Part shown: one piece after another, positions 50,163 to 61,104 of the stretch
Layout: each line of letters begins with the position of its first letter
Numbering within the stretch: position 1 is the stretch's first letter
From: Cichorium intybus
Taxonomy: Eukaryota > Streptophyta > Magnoliopsida > Asterales > Asteraceae
DNA length: 64,000 nucleotides
Assembly: GCA_023525715.1 (NCBI GenBank)
Contig: JAKNSD010000060.1
Span: forward strand, 62,001-126,000
Direction: 5' to 3'
Program-made: the position numbers and the translations under genes
The notes under the pieces: generated by a model
The model's database searches: none
Told to the model about the DNA's origin: nothing
What the model saw: the letters and a program-made list of their open reading frames with translations, nothing else

Positions 50163-51017
50163 CTACTCTGCAGCTGTGTTTTCAGTGCTTCTACTTCCCC
50201 CTATTCCACTCTCTGGTAAAGTTCCCAAATCTGTAAGAGCTTCCTTCTCTTCTTCTAACACACCACCTTCAGACTCATCACTATTTTCATTTTCATTTTC
50301 ATTTAATTCTTGTTCCTTTTCCTCTACTCCCGAATCATTATCACCGTTCTCCTTTTCATCTTTCCCATTTGAATTCATCAAATCTTCCGAATTTCCATTC
50401 ACTACTTTCTTAATCTTGAGGTCAACAGAAGGCATCATATTTGAATATGGACTTGAATCCTTGTTCTGTGCATTAATGGGCCCCTTGTTCTGTTCACTAG
50501 ACACATTTTCAACAAGCGGTTTTGGATTCGTTTTGTTTTCATCTTCCTTCTTTTTATTCTCTACAACTTCTTTTACTGTTTCATTCTTAGCACCGTTTTC
50601 TTCATTCTCATGTCCTTTAATCTGTTCATGTTCGGTTTCTGTAGTCTCTTCATCACCATTTGTGTTTTCATTCTCCCGATCTTCTTCGTGTTCTTCGTGA
50701 TCATGAACAAGCTCTTCAGGTTCGGTTTCGTTTCCGGCTTCTTCTGCTTGATGTTCTTCGGGTTCCTTTTTGTTTTGAATTGTTGGTTCGTTTACTTTTG
50801 GTTGAAGATCTTTTCTACCTAACCGTAACATGTCTTTGTTAACAACATTGTGTAGCTTTTTTGTGATATTTGATGGGATTGGTGGTTTCTTTTCGTCAGA
50901 TTGGTGGACCTGGTAAAGCAGCCAAACGCTAACACCGAGCAAAAGAGAAATTTGGAGAATATGTTTTATTTTAAGCCCTTTGTTACGTCCGTTTCTACGT
51001 GGTGACTGCCTGAACAT
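50163..51017 (-). CDS. Acidic single-pass membrane protein, plant-conserved, function unknown
   Basis: 284 residues, ATG at 51015-51017. The N-terminus is basic (MFRQSPRRNGRNKGLKIKH) followed by one hydrophobic helix (ILQISLLLGVSVWLLYQV, about residues 20-38). This is a type II signal-anchor arrangement with the basic side in the cytosol. The rest is highly charged and low-complexity (Glu, Asn, Lys, Asp). The N-terminal anchor resembles a plant-wide family of hypothetical proteins I cannot name precisely. A 5' UTR intron is likely: acceptor CTTCAG before 51043 and donor CTG/GTAATC at 51401 on the minus strand, with the first exon reaching to about 51480 or beyond. Localisation in the secretory pathway or Golgi is an inference. 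Confidence 0.78.
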   Translation of the reverse strand: MFRQSPRRNGRNKGLKIKHILQISLLLGVSVWLLYQVHQSDEKKPPIPSNITKKLHNVVNKDMLRLGRKDLQPKVNEPTIQNKKEPEEHQAEEAGNETEPEELVHDHEEHEEDRENENTNGDEETTETEHEQIKGHENEENGAKNETVKEVVENKKKEDENKTNPKPLVENVSSEQNKGPINAQNKDSSPYSNMMPSVDLKIKKVVNGNSEDLMNSNGKDEKENGDNDSGVEEKEQELNENENENSDESEGGVLEEEKEALTDLGTLPESGIGGSRSTENTAAE

Positions 51018-51499
51018 GATTCAATCTCCAATTTGTAGTAAATCTGAAGGAAAAACCGATACAAATGAGTTTGATAATCAGGTTTACGTAGCAAAGAAGA
51101 ACTCGTCAATCATCTGAAATAGATCTAAGTTAATCAACGGATTGAAACCATTGTAGCCATGAATGATATTTTCTTAGAATTTCACATCTCAATCGACGAC
51201 TATGAGGCATAATTCTTCCATTGTAATAAAAATCAGAAATCAATTGACTACGTAAACCGCATCCATCAATCAGAACCAAAATAAATAGATCAGACCGACC
51301 GAAGCTGAAACTCAATAACACTAATGCGATTAAACTGGAATAAAAATGTGAGAAATTAGAAGATCCAAATAGCAGAAAGGAATGAAGGAATGTAAGATTA
51401 CCAGTAATTCATGGAAGCGCAGGCGAATGGAGATGCAGAATCGGTACTCTCGCCTTTCTCAGTTGATAAAACCCACGAAGAAAGAAGACTTCGAATTTG

Positions 51500-52589
51500 A
51501 ATTCTTAAAATGCCTGACGCATTGCTCACTACATTGAAATCAAAATTGAGGATGAAATAGCGTTGGGGAACACGTAAATTTCACAATCTTCATAGAATTG
51601 GCTATCTGACGAATCTGACAATGAGAGCTATACACGATGACACTCTACACTCTCTCCTCTCGCTTCTACAGAGTGGATCCGATTTTCTGTAGTTTGTTGG
51701 TTACTGCTTCTGTGTGTTTATATAATATTCCGGAGAAATTACAAAATGGAGCCTTACATTATTGCATAATTTACAAGTTTTGTCCAAGAAGATTACCTTT
51801 TCCATTTTTAGCTCTTGAATAATTTTTTTTTGTCTAGTTAAGTCCTAACACATGTAAACCTTTTCTCAAGAATTAGGAAAACACGTATATCTCAAATTTC
51901 ATCAATATTCGGCACTGATATTTTTATGAGATAAAGATTATTGGAGCAAGTTGTTTTTAGTCTAAACTCTAAAGTTTTATCTCACAAATTTTGCAATTTT
52001 GGTTATTGTCGTTTAGGCTTACAAGTATTACTAATCATCTAAATTAATAAGAAAATCCAATTGAAAATAAAAACCATATGAATATATGTAAGGTAAAGAT
52101 ATAAGAACCTAAAAGTGAGATTTCTGATTCAAGCATGGGCATCATATTTTCTGTTCGGAGGGCATTTTGATTTAATTCTCATATGTTGGTCATAAAACCA
52201 GATGACGGGTACATCGAGAGTGACGTTTGTCCTTCTCATTTAAAATAGTTGAGACGATGAATAAGCATCTATTCAATGATGGAAAACTTCTTTTAAGAGA
52301 TTAAGAGAGATAAATAATGGATTTCACATGTCATAATTTAGTGGGTAGGAGGATGAATTAGGAGGATAAAGTAGGAAGAAATAGAATTTTCCCTTCTTTT
52401 AATATACCATTAACACTCTTTAAGTTTAGAGGTATAATAATGCATCACCACATTAAAGTGTTAACATATGCATTTTAAGTAGTGTTTAGTTACTTAAGTT
52501 TGAGCGTACCGCATGACTTATTTTCTTTAGAAACGAAGCCAACTTAAGTGTAAAATACAATGAAAGAAGTATGGTAACCATATATTTGG
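51500..52589. other. Upstream region of the minus-strand gene, then intergenic
   Basis: Promoter side of the 50163-51017 gene, then AT-rich DNA. No other gene recognised. Confidence 0.4.
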
Positions 52590-52764
52590 TGTTAGCTTAA
52601 TTAGATTATTGGGCTTCTTTAGTTGGGCTTTATGTATGATCCCTTTTAGTTAGGTTTAACCTAATTTGCCCTATTTATATCTTGTCTTTTCTTTCATTGT
52701 ACATTTGTACTTCTTTTTGATAATAATATGAAAACCTAGCCGTTCTCTTGTTTATTAGTTTACA
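52590..52764 (+). repeat. 5' LTR of the copia element
   Basis: About 175 bp from TGTTAGCTTAATTAG to TTAGTTTACA, directly followed by the PBS TGATATCAGAGCC (52765-52777), a common copia variant of the initiator-Met site. Confidence 0.75.
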
Positions 52765-54419
52765 TGATATCAGAGCCTTTCGATCATTGTTCATGATTAT
52801 TCGGGGCGAGTTACGTAAAACACTATGACATTCCGTTTTCGGAAATTTTGGCAATTCGTGGTATGTTTTTCCTGTTCGTTTTTGTGTTTGGTTTGGTTTG
52901 ATTTGTTCGCTTTAGTCGTTTTTCGAGGGTTTCGATTGTTCCTATTTTCGAGGGTTTTCGGATTGTTTGGTTTGTATTTGCTGCTATTTTGTTTCTTTGG
53001 TAATTCGTATCTGGTATTGGAAATATGGCCCCAAGAGATGATTCTCTTCAGTCTATTAGTACTCAACTTGATGGCAAGAACTATGCTTATTGGAGTTATG
53101 TTATGAAGAATTTTTTACGTAGGAAGAATATGTGGGTGATTGTGACAGGAACAAAAGCGAAACCTAGGGCAGGGGTTGAAGGTCATGCAGCCTTGTTGGA
53201 ATCGTGGGAGACTGATAACTCCAAGATTATTACTTGGATCAATAATTCTGTTATCTAGTCTATTGGTACTCAGTTGGCGAAGTATGACACTGCAAAGGAA
53301 GTTTGGGATCACTTGGAGAGGTTCTACACTCAATCCAATTTTCCAAAACAGTACCAATTAGAGTTTGATATTCGAGTCCTTTAACAGAACAGTCTCAGCA
53401 TTCAGGAATTTTATACTTCTATGTCTGATTTATGGGATCAGTTAGCACTCACTAAACCCGCTGAATTAAAGGCTTTTAAGCCATATATTGATAGAAGGGA
53501 AGAGCAACGCCTGGTACAGTTCTTGATGGCCTTACGTTCAGACTTTGAAGGCTTGTGTGGTTCAATCTTGCGTCGTACACCCTTCCCACTGTTGATTCGG
53601 TTGTTCATGAGCTGATTGCTGAAGAAACCCGTATCAAATCCCAAACTGACAAAGGTCCTAAGACAGCCATCACTCCTGCTGACTTTGCTGTTCCCCAACA
53701 ACCTCAAGACTTCAAACCAGAATCGCTCCAGAGTAGCATTTGACGAGTGTGCCTTCTGTAAGAAGAAAAATCATTGGAAGTCTCAGTGCCCCTTGATGTT
53801 AAGCAAAGGAAATCAACAACAACAACAAACCAAACCACCTGCACAGTTTCAGCCTCCACAACAAAACAGGCCCTCTGGACAGTTTCAACCACGTCCATAT
53901 TTTCCCTCTTTTCGGCAACCACAGTATGCTGCAGCTGCTGCTGAACCTTCAGTAGAACCTGTGGTGAATTTTACACCACCTTCCGTCTTGGATCCTCAGA
54001 TTCTTGAGTAGTTTAGACAGTTTATTGCTGCTAATCAGACTGGCTTGTCAGCATATATGTCCCACTCAGGTTCGTCTTCTTCTAATACTTCAGGTATTCC
54101 TTCATCCTTGTGGATATTGGATTCTGGTGCATCTCATCATATGTCGCCACATATGTCATCATTTTCTTCGTTATCATCCTGCTTGCCTATTTCTGTCATG
54201 CATGCTAGTGCCACACCTATGTCAGTAGAGGGTTTTGGTTCTATTGTCACTCCTTATATCTCCTTGACAGATGTATATTATGTAATACCGTATTACTAAA
54301 CTATAGCGAGATTATGTTAATCTTAGTGTAATTAAAATTAATTGAGTTATAATATGAGTTAGGATGTTAAAAAAACCCATTTGGGAGATGTTTGGACTTG
54401 AAAAATACCAAAAAGGAGC

Positions 54420-54600
54420 TACACGGGTCGTGTATAATCACACGGGTCTTGTAGAAAACCTTTAGAAACCAAACCGAAATCCTTCCAGAGTCACACGGGT
54501 CGTGTACCTCTACACGGGTTGTGTAGAGTTTGTTCAGAAACCATGCAGTGGGTCGAAACGAGAGCACACGGGTCGTTTTCGCGAGTACGGGTCGTGCTGC
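54420..54600. repeat. ACACGggtCGTGT palindrome cluster
   Basis: Five or six copies of ACACGGGTCGTGT or a close variant within about 180 bp of the solo LTR, irregularly spaced. Each is an inverted repeat with a GGT centre. Confidence 0.75.
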
Positions 54601-54665
54601 GAACATTAGCGATGCTAATGTAGACATTAGCGATGCTAATGTAGACATTAGCGATGTTAATGTCG
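54601..54665. repeat. 21-bp tandem repeat, three copies
   Basis: GACATTAGCGATGCTAATGTA-type unit three times (the third with GTTAATGTC). Each unit contains the inverted pair TTAGC/GCTAA. Confidence 0.85.
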
Positions 54666-55971
54666 CATCAGACCCACTTAAAGTTGCTTTTTGCTTCATT
54701 TTGGGGAAAAGGTTCATTTTGGGATTTTTCCTCATAAACCCTAGAAACATACCTAAAACTCACTAAAGTTGAAATCGAGGCTTATAGTTCGAGAATTGAA
54801 GCTAGGGTTCGATACTTTACGGTTAAAAGGTAATCTTCTACGTTCTAGCTTCGAATTGGTTGTTGATTTGGCTTGGTTTGAGTTAGTTATAGGTGGTATG
54901 GGTGAACCACCTGCAAGTATCATGAGATGAGTAAGTTTCCTTCGATTAGTGCATGAAAGCGAGATCTAATCTTAAACCTGAACTAATAAAGTGTTCGTTT
55001 TTGCGTTTCCATGGTTGAATGAGTCGGAATGGTAGAATTGGAAGTTAAACTAAGATAGTGTTATTACCTTTTGTTTGTAAACACTTGATGTAAATAGTTT
55101 AGGACTTAAACTATGCTTTTTGTAACAACTTTGTATGACTTGTTTCTTAATTTGAGTTACACCTTTTTAATTATGTGATGATTTGAGAAAAATCAAGGTG
55201 TAATTCATATTCCCACCCTTTCTTTAAATCTTGCTTCAGTCAGTCAGTTGTGCCAATCTGGTTGTTGGGTCTTCTATTTGGATTCACTTTGTTGTGTGCA
55301 GGACATTCAGTCTCAGAGGGTGATTGGGATAGGCCGTAGACTTGGGAAGCTTTATGTCTTGGAGCAGCTACATGCCGCTGATGTTGCTGCCTCTAGTCTT
55401 GATTTGTCTTCTTTTCGTTTAAGTCATTCCTTTTCTGTTTTTTATCTTTGACATTCTCGTTTGGGACATGTGTCAGCGTCTTGTTTAAAATTTTTAGTCT
55501 CTACTGGTGTGTTAGGTCCTTTAAAATGTGAGGATATTCTGATTGCTGTGGTTGTAAACTGGGCAAGTTTTCTGCTTTACCGTTTAATAAAAGTGTCACT
55601 CGTTATGGTGCTCCTTTTGATATTGTGCATTCTGATGTGTAGGGTCCATCCCCAGTTAAAAATTGTTGTGTACAGCTTAACAGGAAAAATATAGCATATG
55701 TTAACTAAAAGGACCGAAACCTCGATAAAAAAACTCATTTTGGAACCAAAACCTCGATAAAAAAACTCATTTTGGACTAATAGTGTTGGTCCAAAACTTT
55801 TTAGACAAAAGTTGTAATTTTATAATACCACAACGACGAGGAGTTTTGTCGATTGAATATTAATCTATTACTTAAAAAGCGTAATTCTTTTGAACGTTAC
55901 ACCTCTTTTTTTGGTTCCGGGTTGTCACGCGGTTCATGGGTTTTTTTTTTTTGCTTGATTCGGATTCCCTA

Positions 55972-56257
55972 ATGTCGGTTACTTTGCTCCGTCTCATCTT
56001 CTTCACTTTCTTTTTGTGTCTCCTGGTTCCATTCCTTGCTGCGCCTCTGTGTTTAATATCCGTCTTCTACCACCGCCGTTTTCTCCTTTGCGATAATCCA
56101 GCACCGCTTCGCCGATGTCGGTTACTTTGCTCTGTCTCATCTTCTTCACTTTCTTTTTGTGTCTCCTGGTTCCATTCCTTGCTGCGCCTCTGTGTTTAAT
56201 ATCCGTCTTCTACCACCGCCGTTTTCTACTTTGCGATAATCCAGCACCGCTTCGCCG
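55972..56257 (+). repeat. 143-bp tandem duplication
   Basis: Two copies (55972-56114, 56115-56257) differ at two bases. Each starts ATGTCGGTTACTTTGC and encodes a hydrophobic MSVTLLRLIFFTFFLCLLVP stretch, signal-peptide-like. It may be the duplicated first exon of a captured or decayed gene, perhaps the ABCG-like relic downstream, but no link is proven. Confidence 0.8.
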
Positions 56258-57079
56258 TCTTCAATTACGTCTTTCGTTACAAGGGATCCAACCCTCTTCT
56301 TGCGACTCCTCTTATGGTTGACCTCCTGCTACATATGATTCCGCATCCCATCTCGATGTTGCATCTACTACAGCGACACCGTGTCGACTTTGCGTTTTCT
56401 CCTTCATCACCGCCATCGATCTCATCTGTTTTCCCTCGGGTTCTCCTCGGTGTTCTCGCTGAGGGACTGAATTGCGTCGGGTCTTCTTCCTCCGCTTCTT
56501 TCCTCTCCACTGTCACACATGCCCTATAACCGCCTCACTTACCTTGGTTCCAGCGGCCATCATCCAACTACCTCAATCAGTTCATCCAAGAACCCTACTT
56601 CTTTCTCTTTCCATCGGCGACTAGCCCTAGACCATCTCACAGGCACATTTGAGTTATTTGAGTCTGGTGACTAAGAGCCCTATCGACGCATACGAGAAGC
56701 GGTTTCAAACGACCAATGCTTTGCAGACGAAGCATAACTTGCAAGGTTCAGAATGAAACTTGTTGATTGCTATTTGGCTCAATCCTTACGCCTCCTCCGC
56801 TTTGTATTTCACTCTTCCACCATCCTTTAATCATTAATCGTTTGATTTTGCTATTTTTTTTTTCAGATTACTGCTTTTTAATTCTGAACAGTTATGAACT
56901 TCCCAAAAGGCGTATATGGATTGACCACTAACAAATGGTGCCAATTGATTGCAACCGTTTAGGCTACAATAATTCTCACATTTGAAGTTATCGATCAGCA
57001 AATTGGCTTCACTCAATGTCGCATCATTCAATTCGATTTCCAAGATCCCAAATCGATGAAAACGGCCGGTGACATGGAC

Positions 57080-58265
57080 CATCGGTATAATTTGGGCAAT
57101 CAAATTTGCAATTTCTCATCAAATTTGGTTCCGTTAACTTGCCAATGGTACATTTAGATTAGATATTTAGGCCACTTGTAAATTACTCAGCTATCCTTTT
57201 TGTTTGAAACGTCTTTGATCTTCTTTCTTAATCATTAACTTCTTATTACTTAATTTTCAGACCTTCCAAATCGATTGTGCACTGTGTCGGAACTTAGAGT
57301 ATTCTTCACCAGTTTTCTGAACAACACCGGCGACAAGAAAAGCGTCTCTCAATCTCATTTCTTGGGACCCACAAGAAACTGTAATATGATGTCATGGTCT
57401 CCTGGATGTGAGGCAGGTTGGGCAAGTACGGTCAATCCTGGTCAAAAGTACGATTATAATGAAACAGATCCAAAGAAAATGCCTTTTCGGCCTTCTAATA
57501 GTAAACCTTGCTGTGAGGGTTTTTTCTGCCCTTAAGGTCTCACTTGCATGATACGTAAGTGCAGTTTAGGGCTAAATGCAAGAAATACTATCATACTTTC
57601 TATATTTTTCTTATTATAGCATTGTACTTTAATTTTTTAGCTAATAGGGCATTATACTTTAAACAAGTTGCCTATTATAGCAATGAGTAACATGCTGATT
57701 TGAATTATAATGGTATAACAGAGTTTTTTAGGTTTTTATGGCATGTCATTGTCCACTTATGATGTCTATGTGTAATATATTGTAGATGTGGCAAAAAGTT
57801 AACTTTTTTTAGAAACTTTCCACAGTAGATTTATTAAAGAAAAGTTAAGATACATTTGAGAGATTAATTTGTCATGTTAGCAGTATATTACACGTGGACA
57901 TTCTATGTAGACAACGATGACATAGAAACCTTTTAACTTGTGCCATGTCATCATAATTCAAATTAGTAGGTTACCGATAATGGGTAATAATTAAAAGTAG
58001 AATGCGGTAATAAGGAATAATTTAAAAGCACAATGTTGTAATAAGAATAAAATTAAATTACAATGCTATAATTAGAAAGAAATAGAAAGTACATTGCTAT
58101 TTCTTGCATATAGCCCGTGTAGTTTATTAAATTCTTCATGAGTATGAGGTTCCTATTTTAGTAACATTATCTTTTGTTAACTTGTCATTAAAGCATGCCC
58201 CTTGGGTTCACATTGTCCAGTTGCAAAGCTAAATCCAACAACGTTGATGCTACACTTTTAGAATC
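57080..58265 (+). pseudogene. ABCG24/28-type transporter relic, extracellular N-terminal region
   Basis: Exon-like blocks in family order: about 57095-57160 (NFSSNLVPLTC); 57260-57554 (LPNRLCTVSELRVFFTSFL, CNMMSWSPGCEAGWA, PCCEGFFCP, then a stop TAA where the family has a codon, and GLTCMI); and 58194-58260 (PCPLGSHCPVAKLNPTT). This Cys-rich region precedes the ATPase in plant ABCG24/28-type half-transporters. The exon junctions (donor GTAAGT at 57555, acceptor at 58193) still join in frame, but the ABC cassette and membrane domain are absent. The intron hosts a Mutator-type MITE. It is followed directly by acetyl-CoA synthetase exons. Confidence 0.72.
57569..58116. mobile_element. Mutator-type MITE in the ABCG pseudogene intron
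   Basis: Inverted termini of about 60 bp: GGGCTAAATGCAAGAAATA on the left, mirrored by TATTTCTTGCATATAGCCC-like sequence on the right, with inner TTATAGCATTGTACTTT / ACAATGCTATAA. It is flanked by GTGCAGTTTA (57559-57568) and GTGTAGTTTA (58117-58126), a 10-bp near-perfect target duplication. 548 bp, non-coding. Confidence 0.82.
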
Positions 58266-58374
58266 ATCTCAAAATGGAGTATCTGTAGGTGGGTATATCC
58301 GTCATTTATTTGACATTTGTCATTAGGCTTCATTAGCTGACAAAGTAGATATTCTATGTGATAATATAGATCCA

Positions 58375-58983
58375 TGCTTGACACACGAAAATGAATCTGC
58401 CATGAAGAAAGAAGATACTAAATGGCAAAAGGGAATACAAATATTATTTGTAAACTATTTAATTTCAAAGATATTATTATATGATGTTGTGCATTAATTT
58501 TTATTTTTTATTTTTTTTGCTGGATGTTGTTCGTAAATGCTGTACTATGTGTGATGTGGAGTGGGTAGATGCAGAGGATCCACTTTTTCTTCTTTATACT
58601 AGTGGAAGGACTGGAAAGCCGAAGGTATTTAAATTTTTTTAATAAATTTGAATTATTTTTTCCTGATATTTGGTTGAGATATTATGATTAATAAATAGTG
58701 CTGCATTTGATAGGGTGGTCTGCATACTACAACAGGAGGTTATATGATATAAACTGCAACAACATTCAAATATGCATTTGACTATAAAGATTCTGATTTA
58801 TATTGGTACTAATTCAGTTAAATAGTTACAAAAAAAACATTTATAAATTACATGTTTATACTCTAATGATGATATAAATTACTAAATTATAGGTGTACAG
58901 CTGATTGTGGTTGGATTACTGGACACAATTATGTTACTTATGGACTTTTGCTTAATGGAGTAACAGTTATACTTTATGAAGGG
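58375..58983 (+). pseudogene. Acetyl-CoA synthetase relic (four exons)
   Basis: Exon-like blocks: about 58375-58436 (HENESAMKKEDTKWQKG), 58523-58624 (VEWVDAEDPLFLLYTSGRTG, KPK), 58716-58805 (GGLHTTTGGYMI, stop, TATTFKYAFDYKDSDLYW), 58893-58983 (CTADCGWITGHNYVTYGLLL, NGVTVILYEG). This is the nucleotide-binding core of acetate:CoA ligase. The family loop TSGSTGKPKG reads TSGRTGKPKG here, and TAA at 58752-58754 breaks the frame. Intron borders remain canonical, so this is a genomic (unprocessed) fragment. It lies in the same orientation as the preceding ABCG exons, with no promoter or end exons. Confidence 0.82.
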
Positions 58984-58999
58984 GTAAGTTAATCATTTT

Positions 59000-60660
59000 A
59001 TTTTTTCTTTTATTATCGATATATTTCTTAGGGATATATTCAGGAAAGTCCTTACATTTTGATGCTATATTTGATTAAGCCCTAATTGTTTTTTTATACT
59101 CGATTAAGCCCAATATTTTGTTAAATGTTTACAATTTTAGTTATATATAAAAAGAAAATATTCAATAAAGTCCTTACATTTTCACCCTTTTAACAATTGA
59201 AAGTTGAATTTTCAGTTTTATCCAATTAAGTCCTTACATTTAGACCTTATACATCATCCGTTGTAAAAATAAAATCAACGACAGTATAATAACCCTTTTA
59301 AGATAAAAATAATAATTCTCGAAAACATAATACAGACTTGGATAAACAATAAAAGACCATCAATTAAGTTTTTATTACAACTTCACCAACTTATTTGACC
59401 ATTTTTCTAAATCCAAGAAATAGCAATGTACTTCGTTTATTTGTTTATTATGGCATCCTACTTTCGTTTCCTTCAATTACAACGTTTTACTTTCAAAATT
59501 TTTTTTATCAAGAAATTATAACTAAAACATCTATTCGATTACAGCATTGTACTTCCAGTTTTTTTTCATATGCACTGTAATGTCACTGATCAGGTGTATT
59601 TCTTATGACCGATTACTTCCCTTAATTTCTTATGACTTAAAATAATTATAAAAAAACCATCAAAAATATGAACCAATACTCACTTAGTTTACTTTCAATT
59701 AGGGACCAAATTTCCAACAAACTCCAAGTTTGACCAAAGATGTTATAATTCACCAAATGTCAATGTAATTTACTCTTAAACTTTATTTGAAAATTGTTAA
59801 GAGAAGTTATATTATTTGTAAAGATCGCCACCAACACTTTCAGACATTAATTATTACGAACGACGTATCTAAAGTAAATGCATTCTTGGTATATTAATAA
59901 TCTGTATTTAATATATGATATGTATATTCAAACTCCTTTATGGTTATTATCATTATAGAAACAATACTAAGTTTTACCCAATCAGGTAATTAAAAGGGTT
60001 TATATACAGAGTCAAAATGTACTACGTTACAATATAATATCATCTTTGTTTCAATTTTATATAAGAATACTAAGCATAAAAAGCTCAAAATAATAAACCA
60101 CCTTCGAGAATAAAACTACGAATAAAATGTGACTAAATTGACATAACACCTTCCACTAAAGGATAACTATTAGGATCTGATGTCAGAAACCTTCGGCATA
60201 CGTGTAACACTGCTTAGTGGAATCCACTTGCATTGTCCAAAAACACAAAATGACCCACCTACGATCATACAAATAAAACACATCAATTTAGTTCGATAGA
60301 ATGGAATTAAAAAATTAACAAAAGAGAATGAATCAAATTTCATTCGAGAACGGTTCATTTTCCGTCAGATAAAACAAATGAATCTATTTTCATTCCCATG
60401 GAATCAATGATTCCATTCCATTCATATTTTATGTAATCTTCATATGAAACATCAATTATTAAAAAAAATAACAGAAGTACAATACTATAATAGAAAGAAA
60501 CGGAAGTAGGATTGGTGATAAAGAACTTGCTACACACTGTCGTGATTATCGGAACCCTTGAGAAAACACAGAAAGAGTATTCGAGATTGAAGTGTGATTG
60601 TTGATTAACCAAGTTTGCGATTCGGAAGGGCGAATCTCTTGCGATTGAAAAACCGAACAC
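59000..60660. other. Intergenic, nothing assigned
   Basis: AT-rich. Degenerate TCCTTACATTT and AATTAAGTCCTTAC words at 59040-59240 suggest a decayed TE. The minus-strand ORF 60170-60358 lacks recognised motifs. A short ATG frame at 60679 (MATSSSSSSAEVLIQTLNNR) ends after 24 codons. Confidence 0.4.
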
Positions 60661-60954
60661 CTAGAAGCCGCTTACTGAGATGGCGACTTCTTCATCTTCG
60701 TCTTCGGCGGAGGTTTTGATTCAAACCCTAAATAACCGAGGCTGTTGTTTTTAAAACATTTTTTATAAAAAATTACTGAATTACCTCTGATAATAACTCG
60801 CATAGCTTCTCTATTTTGGTTTCCATTAGGGCAAGGTTTTTAGAATCGTTTTTTTGATTTGCAGCAGGAACTTTCACATTTTGTTGGGGATTTCTTGCAC
60901 CTTTTTAGCTACCTCAGAGATGGAGACTGAGACGGCGAGACGGAGAGTTGGCAC

Positions 60955-61100
60955 CCTTTGCCACCCACTTGACATTGAAGTATGTCCTACGGATGGGGTG
61001 ATCCAATCGGAGTTTAAGGATACGAACACCGGAAAGATTAGCGATGGAGGGAGGTTCATTTCGGGGTTTGGTGCAGGTGTCATTGAAGCTCTTCTCATTG
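60955..61100 (+). pseudogene. Mitochondrial succinate/fumarate carrier relic (one exon)
   Basis: One frame reads LAPFATHLTLKYVLRMG and then hits a stop. The next frame reads SEFKDTNTGKISDGGRF and ISGFGAGVIEALLI. In plant mSFC1-type carriers (inner-membrane exchange of succinate for fumarate) these are consecutive, so a frameshift separates them at about 61000. A donor-like GTTAGT follows at 61101. Further carrier exons (the PFEVVK signature) are not found nearby. Confidence 0.75.
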
Positions 61101-61104
61101 GTTA

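Larger units (their letters stand above)
54281..55207. mobile_element. Probable solo LTR inside the copia protease region
   Basis: 927 bp from TGTAATACCGTATTAC to GTGTAATTCA, with TG...CA ends. It is flanked by TATTA at 54276-54280 and TATTC at 55208-55212, a near-match 5-bp target duplication. The copia protein resumes directly after it. It contains five ACACGGGTCGTGT-like short palindromes and a 21-bp tandem repeat. No internal retroelement genes. Confidence 0.65.
52590..55697 (+). mobile_element. Ty1/copia retrotransposon, truncated and interrupted
   Basis: A short 5' LTR, a PBS, gag, zinc knuckle, protease and pre-integrase are in the copia order, then the element breaks off at about 55697. 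A probable solo LTR splits the protease region. No RT/RNase H and no 3' LTR are present. Confidence 0.85.
53025..55697 (+). pseudogene. Copia gag-pol relic
   Basis: Starts MAPRDDSLQSISTQLDGKNY. The gag has the plant copia pattern (LDGKNYAYWSYVMKNFL, KEVWDHLERFYTQSN, YTSMSDLWDQLALTKP). Further on are a CCHC-type knuckle (CAFCKKKNHWKSQCP) and the protease core LDSGASHHM. After an interruption (54281-55207) it continues LSLNLASVSQLCQSGC and HSRLGHVSASCLKFLVSTG (GAG-pre-integrase). Stops (TAG at 53256-53258, TAA about 53382, TAG about 54009) and frameshifts are frequent. Not functional. Confidence 0.88.

Noticed and set aside
60170..60660. Two minus-strand ORFs as parts of a gene
   Set aside because: No recognisable domain and no convincing splice or start signals.
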